Assembly: GCA_905214425.1 (NCBI GenBank)
Contig: CAJMLY010000006.1
Coordinates: 32,582-96,581 of the forward strand
Direction of reading: 5' to 3'
DNA length: 64,000 nucleotides
Source of the DNA: an uncultured bacterium
GTDB lineage: Bacteria; Actinomycetota; Coriobacteriia; Coriobacteriales; Coriobacteriaceae
The notes beneath the pieces were generated by a model. It saw only the letters and a program-made list of their open reading frames with translations, did not search any database and was not told the DNA's origin. The position numbers and the translations under genes are program-made. How positions within the stretch are numbered: the stretch's first letter is position 1; each line of letters begins with the position of its first letter. Below, piece by piece: positions 24,636 to 32,971 of the stretch.

Positions 24636-24700
24636 GAATTACACCTCCTCGAATTCTTTCCGGGCACGGTCCGCCACAAGGACGTGACGGGGGCATGTCC

Positions 24701-24737
24701 AAAAAGAAAGCCCCCGCGCTGCATGAGCGACGGGGGC
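24701..24737 (-). terminator. Attenuator hairpin in the rplJ leader
   Basis: GCCCCCG pairs with CGGGGGC across about 14 bases and is followed by TTTCTTTTT on the minus strand, 64 bases before the rplJ start. It would end transcription before the gene unless bypassed, fitting attenuation by the leader described above. Confidence 0.75.
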
Positions 24738-24845
24738 GAGAAGACATATCTACTCGACCACCTCGGCTGGCGGGATGTCCCATTAAGCTCGCGGGTAAGA
24801 CCCGTTTGCGCCGGCTGTCTCTGGCAGCGGATTCGTGCGTGAACC
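24701..24845 (-). promoter_or_regulatory. L10 leader: autoregulatory 5' RNA of rplJL with internal terminator
   Basis: On the minus strand the leader contains CTGCCAGAGACAGCCGGCG, CTTAAT and CCAGCCGAGGTGG (plus 24758-24830), the conserved strings of the L10-binding kink-turn leader. It is followed by GCCCCCG...CGGGGGC and TTTCTTTTT (plus 24701-24737), a terminator placed before rplJ. The family model is that excess L10 binds the leader and lowers expression. The assignment rests on recalled consensus, not a covariance search. Confidence 0.75.
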
Positions 24846-24851
24846 GAAAGT

Positions 24852-24880
24852 ATTATGGCGGGGACCCCGGCGTCGGTCAA
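24852..24880 (-). promoter_or_regulatory. Sigma-70-type promoter of rplJL
   Basis: On the minus strand TTGACC (plus 24875-24880) and CATAAT (plus 24852-24857) are 17 bases apart. Transcription would start just before the L10 leader. The outer arm of the neighbouring fold-back element ends at the -35 box. Confidence 0.8.
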
Positions 24881-25080
24881 CGGCAACCCTGGCTGCACAC
24901 AATTCCACCATCTCGGTCGCGCCGCCAAAGGCCAGGCGCAAGCTTTTCGCTCGGTCAGGTCCTGGGCTCGCACGAAGAGCACATTTAGTGCTCTTCGGCT
25001 CGTGCGGAATCTACGAAAAGCTTGCGCCTGGCCTTTGGCGGCGCGACCTGTGTTGACTTTGGGGCAGCCAGGGTTGCCGT
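24880..25080. repeat. Fold-back element, family P, copy 2
   Basis: A perfect 35-base inverted repeat (24915-24949 with 25014-25048) encloses a 64-base core, and a further perfect 16-base pair lies outside it (24880-24895 with 25065-25080). The core has an inner hairpin CGAAGAGCAC, ATTTA, GTGCTCTTCG and shares GTCCTG, GCACATTWAGTGC and CGTGCGGAA with the copy at 11834, but the arms are unrelated. It lies between the aminotransferase stop and the rplJ promoter. No gene. Confidence 0.85.
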
Positions 25081-25142
25081 TGGCCGGCGCGCCCCACGCA
25101 TAACCCTTATGTCGGTGGGCTGATGTGTTGCGTCCCTGAGGG

Positions 25143-26279
25143 CTACAAGGTTGAAATGAAGGTGGACAGGCGGCGGAGGCCTTCGTCCAGGTTTTCGTCG
25201 GAGACGCAGTAGCTTAGGCGGATGTGGCCTTCGGTTCCGAAGCAGTTTCCGGGGACTAGGGCTACGTTTGCCTCTTTGATAGCTTTGATGCAGAAGTCTT
25301 CGCTTGTTAGGCCGAATTGTTTGATGCTGGGGAAGGCGTAGAAGGCGCCTGCCGGTTCCACTACGTCGAGGCCCATGGCGTTTAAGGCTACGAGCACGCG
25401 TTCGCGGCGGGCTCGGTAGACTTCGAGCATGGGGGTTGGGTCGACGGTGAGGGCTCGCGTTGCGGCATCCATCTCAAAGGAGACGGCGCTCGATACTAGG
25501 TATTGGTGGGCCTTTGCGATCTCGGCGATGACGGGGGCTGCGGCTGCGAGCCAGCCCAGGCGCCAGCCGGTCATAGCCCAGGGCTTGGAGAAGCTCTCGA
25601 TGACGACCGTCTGCTCGCGTAGCTCCGGGTGGCGCTGGGCAAATCGCTCGTAGCCATCCACGTAGACCAGGCGGTTGTATACGTCGTCGCAGACCACGTA
25701 GATGCCCGCCTGGTCTGCCACGCGCGCCACGGCGTCGAGCGATGCCGCGTTAAGGATGCAGCCCGTGGGATTGTTGGGCGAGCAGATGACGATGGCTTTG
25801 GTCGCCGGTGTCACGCAAGCACGAAGTGCGTCCTCGTCAATCTGAAATTGTGCAGGCTCCGTATCCAAAAAGACAGCTTTGGCGTGATTGGCCACGACGA
25901 TGCTCTCGTACAGGCCAAAGGCCGGTGTGGGGATGATGACCTCGTCGCCGGGGTTGAGCATAGCCATGAATGTTGCCGACAGTGCCTCGGTCGCGCCGTC
26001 GGTCAGGATGACCTCATCGGCGGAAAACGTAAGGCCCGCGTCCCCCATGTAAGCAGACAACGCCTCACGCAGGGCGGGGCGACCGTTGTTGGGCGGATAG
26101 TGCGTATCGCCGCGGCCCAGCGCGGCGGTCACCTCGGCGCTAATCACATCGGGCGTGGGAAAATCGGGCTCGCCGAGCGCGAGCGCGATGCACCCCGAGT
26201 GCTGGGCGGCGAGCGCATTGATCCGGCGGATACCGGAGGGCCTGAGCGTGGCAAGCGAGGTATTCATGGGCAGTCGCAT
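25143..26279 (-). CDS. PLP-dependent aminotransferase, class I/II
   Basis: The 378-residue fold-type I aminotransferase has LALGEPDFPTPD at the N-terminus, YPPNNGRPALREAL, the Asp/Tyr cofactor contacts in VCDDVYNRLVY and the Schiff-base lysine in SFSKPWAMTGWRLGW. AAGGA is 5 bases before the ATG. It belongs to the aspartate/tyrosine/PatA-like group; the exact amino donor cannot be told. No biosynthetic neighbours give a clue, as the next gene reads the other way. Confidence 0.85.
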   Translation of the reverse strand: MRLPMNTSLATLRPSGIRRINALAAQHSGCIALALGEPDFPTPDVISAEVTAALGRGDTHYPPNNGRPALREALSAYMGDAGLTFSADEVILTDGATEALSATFMAMLNPGDEVIIPTPAFGLYESIVVANHAKAVFLDTEPAQFQIDEDALRACVTPATKAIVICSPNNPTGCILNAASLDAVARVADQAGIYVVCDDVYNRLVYVDGYERFAQRHPELREQTVVIESFSKPWAMTGWRLGWLAAAAPVIAEIAKAHQYLVSSAVSFEMDAATRALTVDPTPMLEVYRARRERVLVALNAMGLDVVEPAGAFYAFPSIKQFGLTSEDFCIKAIKEANVALVPGNCFGTEGHIRLSYCVSDENLDEGLRRLSTFISTL

Positions 26280-26372
26280 GGCGTTCCTTTCGTAAGGGTT
26301 GCACTAGGATAGCGCGGCGGGGCGCCGCCAGACGGTGTAACCTAAACGGAAACGAGCCGGAAAGGAGATGGC

Positions 26373-27035
26373 ATGGAGACGACCGCGCGCGGCGACGTAC
26401 CAAAAACACTGCACACCATTGCGTATATCAGTATTCCCAATAGCGCCGATCTTGGTTTTTTGCTCTGGGACCTGCAGGATGCCATCGCCGCCTATGCCCG
26501 GTTTTCCGGCACCGCACTCCCCCGCCCGGTCGACTTGAAGGCAAATGACACCGGCAGCGTTGCCGATGGCATCGTGCTGGCCATTGAAGATGTGGCTGAC
26601 GATGAGACGTTGACTGCTATCGAGCAGGCGCTTGAGCGCTTTGGCGGTACGGGAACACGTGTCTATGCCGTGATTCGAGCCGCACAAGAGGGCACTGAGC
26701 AGGCGCGTGAGACCGCCGTTCGCCTGCACAAGGCATGTGAGCGCCATGACCAATTGTGGTGTGGCGGCGTTGCCATCTGCGCCGGCAGCGGCATTGCGGC
26801 GCTTCGTCGCTCTCCGCGCATGGGACTCTTGCGCCGACCTTTTTCGGAAGCGATGGATAAGCTTGTGGGCGCTGTGCGCATGGGCTGCTCCGTCGAGCAT
26901 GCACAGCGACTTGGCGGCGGCAATGCCGCCAACGTCGGCACCGACGGCATGGTTTGCGCCGAGCCAGCCGTGCCCGCGCCGATCTGGCGAGGCGTTCTGA
27001 AACGTCTGGGCGCCCACGCTCAAACAAAAATCTAA
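26373..27035 (+). CDS. Conserved hypothetical protein, possible flavodoxin-like fold
   Basis: The 220-residue soluble protein has a clear AAGGAG 6 bases before its ATG. GTGTRVYAVIRAAQEGTEQA followed by WCGGVAICAGSGIAAL and GLLRRPFSEAMDKLV resembles, from memory, flavodoxin-like oxidoreductase families of Firmicutes in which a Gly-rich loop follows the fourth strand. The usual N-terminal phosphate-binding loop is not obvious, so cofactor binding is doubtful. It diverges from the aminotransferase and converges with the glycosylase gene. Function not assigned. Confidence 0.55.
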   Translation: METTARGDVPKTLHTIAYISIPNSADLGFLLWDLQDAIAAYARFSGTALPRPVDLKANDTGSVADGIVLAIEDVADDETLTAIEQALERFGGTGTRVYAVIRAAQEGTEQARETAVRLHKACERHDQLWCGGVAICAGSGIAALRRSPRMGLLRRPFSEAMDKLVGAVRMGCSVEHAQRLGGGNAANVGTDGMVCAEPAVPAPIWRGVLKRLGAHAQTKI

Positions 27036-27036
27036 A

Positions 27037-27600
27037 TTAAATAACAGCCCAGTCAACGGCTTCGTGCCAACGCTCAACAAGACGTTCCAGGCGCCAGGCG
27101 GCATTGGCAGGACTTGTCGAGGGCAGGACGATGGCGGGCAGCCCCGTCCGATCTTGCAAGTAGCGTTTGTAGAGTCGCCCTGCCGTACCGCCGTTACAGA
27201 CAACGACCTCGATCGGCGCGGCATCGGTAATGCACTCGATATGTGCCGGCACAACGCTGCGAATGCTCGCGTCGCTCGAGCCCTTAATGTCGCAGCTCTC
27301 AATCACATCCCACAGGGCCACGCCACCGTTCAACAGCATGGATCGCTTGGCGGCAATGGAGGCATCAAGCGTCGCGGGCTCACCGCTTGCCAAAGGATCG
27401 CCCTCGTTGGGCGGCACAGGCATACCGAGGCACGTGGCCATCACACGCCAAAAGCGATTCTGAGGGTTGCCGTAATAAAAGGCATTGGCGCGCGAAAGCA
27501 CCGAGGGAAACGACCCGAGCACCAAAACGCGCGAGCGCTGGTCGAACACGGGCTCAAACCCATGCTCAATATGTTGATAGCCCTCGTCCGGCGCTGTCAT
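27037..27600 (-). CDS. DNA-deoxyinosine (hypoxanthine) glycosylase, uracil-DNA glycosylase superfamily
   Basis: The 187-residue protein shows LVLGSFPSVLSRANAFYYGN and NRFWRVM near the N-terminus and LPSTSPANAAW near the C-terminus, the two conserved blocks of the hypoxanthine-DNA glycosylase branch (family 6) of the UDG superfamily. It would excise deaminated adenine from DNA as the first step of base-excision repair. It is immediately upstream of the GH13 gene's end in the same direction, a 3-base gap that may reflect shared transcription rather than function. Confidence 0.8.
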   Translation of the reverse strand: MTAPDEGYQHIEHGFEPVFDQRSRVLVLGSFPSVLSRANAFYYGNPQNRFWRVMATCLGMPVPPNEGDPLASGEPATLDASIAAKRSMLLNGGVALWDVIESCDIKGSSDASIRSVVPAHIECITDAAPIEVVVCNGGTAGRLYKRYLQDRTGLPAIVLPSTSPANAAWRLERLVERWHEAVDWAVI

Positions 27601-27603
27601 GAT

Positions 27604-28980
27604 CTAGGCCCTCAACAGATAGCGCACCTCGTAGGGCGCAAGCTCAAGGGTACCCGTCAGCTCGACCGTGGGCGCATCGTCGGCAAGCAGGTCGACGAAG
27701 GAGCCGTTGAGTTCGCCAGCGCCAAAGGCGTAAGGCTCACCCACGGCATTCACCGCCACGAGTACCGTCGCGCCGTCACAGGCGCGCTCGAACAGCAGCT
27801 GCTTGTTCTGGATCACCACGTTGCGATAGGCACCGTAGTTGAGAGCACGGGCAGCCGCGTCGTCGGCCGAGCGAAGGTGTGCGAGTTGCGTGATGAACGC
27901 CGTCAGCTCGTTGGGCGCAGGCTCATCGAGCGCAGGGCGCAGCGCCCAGTCGCCATCGGGGCCGCCCTTTTCGCCAGCAATTCCCCACTCGCTGCTATAG
28001 TAGACGCACGGGATGCCCGGCATGCCAAAGAGCATGCCGTAGGCGGGACGCAGACAGGACTTGTCGGTGAGGATGCTCGCCAGGCGCGGCACATCGTGGT
28101 TGTCGACAAACGACAGCAGATGTTTGCCGCGGTAGATGCACCAGGGGTCGCCGCCAAACTGACGGTGCAGCGAATGGGCGATCTCGAACATGTTGACCGA
28201 GTTAAAGCTGGAGTACAGGCCCTTGTAGCACTCGTAGTTGGTGCAGGAGTCGAGCATCTCGTCGTTGACGATTTGGCTGTAGTCGCCGTGGAGAGTCTCG
28301 CCGATCAGCACAAAGTCGGGCTTGAGCTCACGGGTAAAAGCGTGCAGGCGGCGCATAAAGTCGCGGTCGAGCATATAGGCAACGTCCAGGCGCAGGCCGT
28401 CGACGCCAAAGACCTCGGCCCAGCGGCGCACGGACTCGAGCAGGTAATCGACCACGGCGGGGTTTTGCAGGTTGAGCTTCACGAGCTCAAAATGGCCTTC
28501 CCAGCCCTCGTACCAAAAGCCGTCGCCGTAGCACGAGTCGCCATCAAAGCTGATGTGGAACCAGTCCTTGTAGGGCGAGTCCCACTTGCGCTCCTGCACA
28601 TCGCGGAAGGCCCAAAAGCCACGGCCCACATGGTTGAAGACGGCGTCGAGCACCACGCGGATGCCGTGGGCATGCAGCGTCTCGCACACGGCGGCAAAGT
28701 CGGCATCCCCACCCAAGCGACGGTCGATGTGGCGCAGGCTGCGCGTGTCGTAGCCATGACTATCGGACTCGAGCGGCGGATTGATGAGCACAGCGCCAAT
28801 ACCGAGTTTTTGCAGGTAGTCGGCCCATTGGGCGATTTTCATGATAGGAGCATCGGGGTTGGGCACGGCGTTAGCAGCCTGGGCGAGCTCATCCTCGGCA
28901 ACGGGCGCGGCGTTTTCGCGCGGAGCTCCACAGAAGCCCAGCGGATAGATCTGGTAGAACGTCGTCTCGTATGCCCACAT
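27604..28980 (-). CDS. Alpha-amylase family glycoside hydrolase (GH13)
   Basis: The 458-residue cytoplasmic protein lacks a signal peptide. The GH13 regions are visible in order: VVLDAVFNHVG, GLRLDVAYML with the nucleophile Asp, LIGET with the acid/base Glu, and FVDNHDVPR with the third Asp. The C-terminal ~75 residues form a small beta domain. The general look is of a neopullulanase/cyclomaltodextrinase-like enzyme acting on imported malto-oligosaccharides, which is an inference. It lies upstream of the DNA glycosylase gene on the same strand. Confidence 0.88.
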   Translation of the reverse strand: MWAYETTFYQIYPLGFCGAPRENAAPVAEDELAQAANAVPNPDAPIMKIAQWADYLQKLGIGAVLINPPLESDSHGYDTRSLRHIDRRLGGDADFAAVCETLHAHGIRVVLDAVFNHVGRGFWAFRDVQERKWDSPYKDWFHISFDGDSCYGDGFWYEGWEGHFELVKLNLQNPAVVDYLLESVRRWAEVFGVDGLRLDVAYMLDRDFMRRLHAFTRELKPDFVLIGETLHGDYSQIVNDEMLDSCTNYECYKGLYSSFNSVNMFEIAHSLHRQFGGDPWCIYRGKHLLSFVDNHDVPRLASILTDKSCLRPAYGMLFGMPGIPCVYYSSEWGIAGEKGGPDGDWALRPALDEPAPNELTAFITQLAHLRSADDAAARALNYGAYRNVVIQNKQLLFERACDGATVLVAVNAVGEPYAFGAGELNGSFVDLLADDAPTVELTGTLELAPYEVRYLLRA

Positions 28981-29051
28981 AGCAACCTCCCGGTAAGCTC
29001 AACACAACGACATCCATTGTATGCCCGGCTTGTATCCTCTTCCCCAAAATA

Positions 29052-29118
29052 AGTTGCGGTGGAATAGTTCCTGCTTGGGCCTTCAGAGGCCTTAAACAGG
29101 AACTATTCCACCGCAACT
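29052..29118. repeat. Palindromic repeat, family B, copy 1
   Basis: A perfect 22-base inverted repeat (core TTGCGGTGGAATAGTTCCTG) encloses 23 bases with a small inner GGCC...GGCC pair. A second copy is at 38506-38570. It lies between the MFS stop and the GH13 start. It is not followed by a T-run and so is not an ordinary terminator. Confidence 0.85.
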
Positions 29119-29133
29119 GATGAGGGGACGTGG

Positions 29134-30330
29134 TTAGGCGACAGGCTTTGCGCGACGAATGGCCGGGAACATCACCGTGATAGCGAGGATGACGCCCACG
29201 GCAGCGATCGCACCGCCCGCGTAGCCGATCAAGGCGATACCGGGGCCCGAAACCACGGCTCCGCCGATCGCGGTACCCGTGCCAATGCCCAGATTGAACA
29301 GGCCCGAGAAGATCGACATGGCGACGGCCGACGAGTCCGCCGGCGTGTACTTGATGAGCTCGGCCTGAAACGCCACGTTAAAGGCCGTGGCGCAGCAACC
29401 CCACAGTGCGCAAACAGCGAGAACCGCAGCGAGCGACGATGCGGCCGGACCCATGAGCAGCAGGGCCGCTGGCACGCCGGAAAGCGTGATAGCCAAGAAC
29501 GGGAAGCGGTGCCCATCGAACAGGCGGCCGAACAGCCAGCTTCCGAGCAGACCAGAGCAGCCGAACGCCGTCAGCGTCATAGTGATAGCGCTTGCGTCGA
29601 CATGCGCGACCTGAGCCAGGAAAGGCTCGATATAGCTATAGCTCGCGTAATAGCCAGTTGCCATGAACACCGTGACCACATAGAGCGCGATGAGGAACGG
29701 GTTCTTGAGCAGCTCGGGCAGCTGCTTGAGCGTAAAACGCTCGCCCGCTGGCATGGCAGGAAACACCGTGGCCTGGTAGACGACCGCGACAGCAGACAGC
29801 GCTCCGACCACAGCAAACGTCATGCGCCAGCCCACGGCCAGGCCAATGGCGCGGCCGAGCGGCAGGCCGAAGATCTGTGCGATGGAAGAGCCCGTGGCGA
29901 TCATGCTGATGGCGAGCGCCCCATGGCGCGTGTCAACCAGGCGCGAGGCCATAATCGAGGCGACCGACCAGAACACGGCATGTGCGCAAGCGACCACCAG
30001 GCGCGCGCAGACCAGGATGGGATAAGTCGGCGCCACGGCCGACAGAAACTGGCCGAGCGAGAACACGGCGAGCACGCCCAACAGCATCCGCTTGAACTCA
30101 AAACGCGAGGCAAACACCATAAGCGGCAGCGACAGCAGCATGACGCCCCAGGCATAGACCGAGATCATGATGCCGGCCTGGGCCTCGGTGAGTGAGAACG
30201 ACGCGGCAATATCAGTCAGAAGGCCGATGGGCATAAACTCCGACGTGTTGAACACGAACGCGCAGCAGGTGAGCCCGACGAGCGGGAGCCACTGCCTGAG
30301 TGCGATACCACCTTGCTTTGTTTGAGCCAT
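29134..30330 (-). CDS. Major facilitator superfamily transporter, sugar-efflux (SotB/AraJ-like)
   Basis: The 398-residue protein has 12 predicted membrane segments. The first is CCAFVFNTSEFMPIGLLTDI, a signature of DHA1-type sugar and drug exporters of the SotB/AraJ/YdhP group. A charged loop separates the halves (about residues 190-205). It probably exports a sugar or small drug by proton antiport; the substrate is unknown. It is a single gene read leftward. Confidence 0.85.
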   Translation of the reverse strand: MAQTKQGGIALRQWLPLVGLTCCAFVFNTSEFMPIGLLTDIAASFSLTEAQAGIMISVYAWGVMLLSLPLMVFASRFEFKRMLLGVLAVFSLGQFLSAVAPTYPILVCARLVVACAHAVFWSVASIMASRLVDTRHGALAISMIATGSSIAQIFGLPLGRAIGLAVGWRMTFAVVGALSAVAVVYQATVFPAMPAGERFTLKQLPELLKNPFLIALYVVTVFMATGYYASYSYIEPFLAQVAHVDASAITMTLTAFGCSGLLGSWLFGRLFDGHRFPFLAITLSGVPAALLLMGPAASSLAAVLAVCALWGCCATAFNVAFQAELIKYTPADSSAVAMSIFSGLFNLGIGTGTAIGGAVVSGPGIALIGYAGGAIAAVGVILAITVMFPAIRRAKPVA

Positions 30331-30504
30331 ATAGGAAAACCTCTCCGATTATCTTGAGCGGTGGGCGATTATAGCAATGAGAAGTCTATAAATGAGCAAC
30401 AAAAGAATTCTTGGAAAACGATCGTTAACAGACGGCGCGCCAATTCTACTTAGAAAGCAAGGTACGCAGGAACTCAATGTCGAAAACGCGGCTTCATCTT
30501 CGGG

Positions 30505-31332
30505 CTATCGCGCCTGCTCGGATACGCACAAGGACACCCCCATGAGCACGTCAATTTCGAGCCAACTCGCAACCGCACAATGAACTAGCAAAAGAAGGAT
30601 ATAAGCAAACGCCCCATAATAAAGTCCCTCATGTACAAGCGCCGTCACTGAAAGTGCCGACGGCAGCGCCGCACTCGAAACTACCCATCCAACAAGAACC
30701 TGGATAGCGCAACTTGCAACCAGGTTCCATGCCACTAGCAGCGTTGCGGGACGCGCGATTTCTCTGCAGGAGGAACGAAGCGCCGTGACCGAACGCATGA
30801 TGTAGCGTGGTGCAAACCGAATGCCTCGTAGCCCCCTCTGCTCCACGCCCGCATCTTCAATTAACACGAATACGAACGACGCGGAAAGAAGCGTCACGAT
30901 TACTGCCACCACAAGCGAGCACAACACCCCGAGCTGACTGCTCACAAGCGAGGCAAAGACTACAATTGCCGATAAAATCAAGTGAACCAAATAAAGTAGT
31001 AGCGCCCCAGAAATCTGGAGGGGAACCGTCGAGGCCAAGAGATAAACCGGAGGGGTTCGAGCAGGTTGCACCGTCTCTTTGGACCGGTCGACGGCAAATA
31101 ATGAAAAAGCCACATTCGATAGAAGCAGGTTTAAAAAGGCCGCGACCACAGTGCAAATAAGCGTAATGGACGGATTGATATAGGCGAGCTCAGTTGCAAC
31201 GTTTGATACACCAAGTTGAAGCGCGCTCATAACAAACAAGGGGATATATAACGCCATCGTGCAGCCACTCCGGCATCCCTTCGCCCGATCGCCCGATTCC
31301 AGAAAGACATTGAAGTTCTCTCGCAAGTTCAC
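30505..31332 (-). CDS. Multi-pass membrane protein of unknown function
   Basis: The 275-residue, strongly hydrophobic protein has about seven membrane segments, with loops at about 75-95 (SKETVQPARTPP) and 165-190 (EDAGVEQRGLRGIRFAPRY). I recognise no family. It follows the GH4 gene on the same strand after about 90 bases that contain a GC-rich imperfect inverted repeat (31353-31393), so it may be a weakly linked member of that unit. It is lower in GC than the core genes around it, which suggests recent acquisition (inference). Confidence 0.6.
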   Translation of the reverse strand: MNLRENFNVFLESGDRAKGCRSGCTMALYIPLFVMSALQLGVSNVATELAYINPSITLICTVVAAFLNLLLSNVAFSLFAVDRSKETVQPARTPPVYLLASTVPLQISGALLLYLVHLILSAIVVFASLVSSQLGVLCSLVVAVIVTLLSASFVFVLIEDAGVEQRGLRGIRFAPRYIMRSVTALRSSCREIARPATLLVAWNLVASCAIQVLVGWVVSSAALPSALSVTALVHEGLYYGAFAYILLLLVHCAVASWLEIDVLMGVSLCVSEQAR

Positions 31333-31422
31333 TCTATACCCGTTTTCTTACTAGGCAGGGCGAACGGGCGCCAATATAAACGCCGGTCCGCCCATCCATA
31401 ATTTTTAGTTTTAACGTCCAGA

Positions 31423-32796
31423 CTAGTCTGTCCAGCCGTCGATGTAGTCGCGGTTAAGCTCAAAGTACTGCGCGGCGATATCTTTCGCCAAGGAGTACGA
31501 ATTAACGAGCGGGTGCATCGCGAGGCTCTCGACAATGTCGCGCTTCGATCGGTTAACGATGCCACGCGCCACGGTGCGCTCGTAGTACTTGACGCGACGA
31601 ATCAATTCGAGGTTTCCCGCGGGCACAGAATCGGCTTCGACGCGATGCGGTACACAGCCATCGGTGGAGATATCGCACGTTGACTCGATGACATCTGTAT
31701 CGAGAAGGCCGGGGATGGCGCCATTGTTGGGGGTGCACAGGATCATCTGCTGCGTCTTGCCAGAGCGAGCAATATCCATGAAACGAAGCGCGACACCTGC
31801 GTATCCGCCAGCATCTTTACCGTACACGTCAAACGTCCACGGCTTGTCGCGGTGAATACCCGTCTCGGCCGCCATGTAGTTGTTTTCGCGCATTCCGTAC
31901 CACTTCTCAAAGCACGCGAGACCCTTTTCGAAGTCGTTCTCAATATCGATAGATGCAAGCTCGCTCGTCATTTCTCGATTAATTTCTTCGATTAGTTCGC
32001 CGCGCGTCTGGGGCGAAGAGAGAACGTTGGCAACGGCGCGCTCGCGATAGTAGAAATAGTATAGGTATTCATTTGGCACGCATCCGCGATTTAGAACGAG
32101 ATCCTTCTCGAAGAACCTAAGATCCGTATGAGCATATGCCCCGTCGTCGTGGATCAAGTCGGGCATGATGTCCTCGCCGTCAACCGTCACATTGCGGAAG
32201 AACGAGAGGTGGTTGAGTCCATAGCACTCGCCCTGAACCGATGCGGGATCAACGCCTTTATACTCGGCAAACTGATGCAACATGCCCGAGGGGGCATCGC
32301 AAATGCCATAAGTAAAATCGTAGCCCATATCGCGTAAGGCCTGAGATACGACGCCAGCGGGATTAGTAAAGTTAAACACCTTGACGCCCGGCTTTGCGTA
32401 CTTCTTGATTAACTCGCAATACGAAGCAAGCGCAGGGACGGAGCGCATGGCAAAAGACACGCCGGCTGCGCCAGTCGTCTCTTGGCCAAGAACCCCATGT
32501 GAGAGAGCAATGCGCTCATCGCGAACGCGCATATGGTCCCCACCGACGCGAATCGTCGTGATCACGTAATCGGCGTCCTTAACGGCCTCGACCGCATCGC
32601 CCGTCAGTGAAAAATTAAGCGTGGGGCAAAGCATGCCCGAGACATGGGCGGCAAGGCCACCGTAGATGCGCAGCTTCTCGGGATCATTGTCCATAAACAC
32701 AAGTTCATCGATTCCAAGCGATGACGCCTGCTGGGCTATGCTCTTTGCCAAAAACATGGAGCGGACGCCACCGCCGCCTATGACCGTAAGTTTCAT
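31423..32796 (-). CDS. Family 4 glycoside hydrolase, probable 6-phospho-alpha-glucosidase
   Basis: GH4 enzymes use NAD+ and a divalent metal to cleave phosphorylated disaccharides by transient oxidation. The 457-residue protein has the NAD loop TVIGGGGVRS (4-13), NFTNPAGVVSQAL, the metal-binding Cys166 in GICDAPSG and His196 in GLNHLSFF. Cys-Asp-x-Pro, rather than Cys-Asn-x-Pro, is the pattern known from phospho-alpha-glucosidases such as MalH, and the nearby PTS resembles the alpha-glucoside type; both point to maltose-like substrates (inference). GGGGG is 7 bases before the ATG. The gene diverges from an RpiR regulator. Confidence 0.88.
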   Translation of the reverse strand: MKLTVIGGGGVRSMFLAKSIAQQASSLGIDELVFMDNDPEKLRIYGGLAAHVSGMLCPTLNFSLTGDAVEAVKDADYVITTIRVGGDHMRVRDERIALSHGVLGQETTGAAGVSFAMRSVPALASYCELIKKYAKPGVKVFNFTNPAGVVSQALRDMGYDFTYGICDAPSGMLHQFAEYKGVDPASVQGECYGLNHLSFFRNVTVDGEDIMPDLIHDDGAYAHTDLRFFEKDLVLNRGCVPNEYLYYFYYRERAVANVLSSPQTRGELIEEINREMTSELASIDIENDFEKGLACFEKWYGMRENNYMAAETGIHRDKPWTFDVYGKDAGGYAGVALRFMDIARSGKTQQMILCTPNNGAIPGLLDTDVIESTCDISTDGCVPHRVEADSVPAGNLELIRRVKYYERTVARGIVNRSKRDIVESLAMHPLVNSYSLAKDIAAQYFELNRDYIDGWTD

Positions 32797-32845
32797 ATCG
32801 AAACCCCCAATTAGCACATTCAATATTGCATGGTTCGCCTGTGTA

Positions 32846-32937
32846 TGGATATTGTATCCAGCATGGAGGGCCGCTTCCCGCCCCGGCTGCAAGGCGGGAA
32901 AGGAATTCCCCAAGAAGTTATTATTTACGCAACGGAA
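32846..32937. promoter_or_regulatory. Candidate operators between GH4 and RpiR genes
   Basis: The divergent intergenic region holds a perfect palindrome TGGATA-TTG-TATCCA (32846-32860), an inverted repeat TTCCCGCC/GGCGGGAA (32875-32900) and TTTACGCAACGGAA (32924-32937), which resembles half of the palindrome at 35621 before the PTS gene. Any could bind the RpiR protein. Which one does is not resolvable here. Confidence 0.4.
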
Positions 32938-32971
32938 GCGGCCACACACGTCCGGCGGGAAGGGAGCACCG

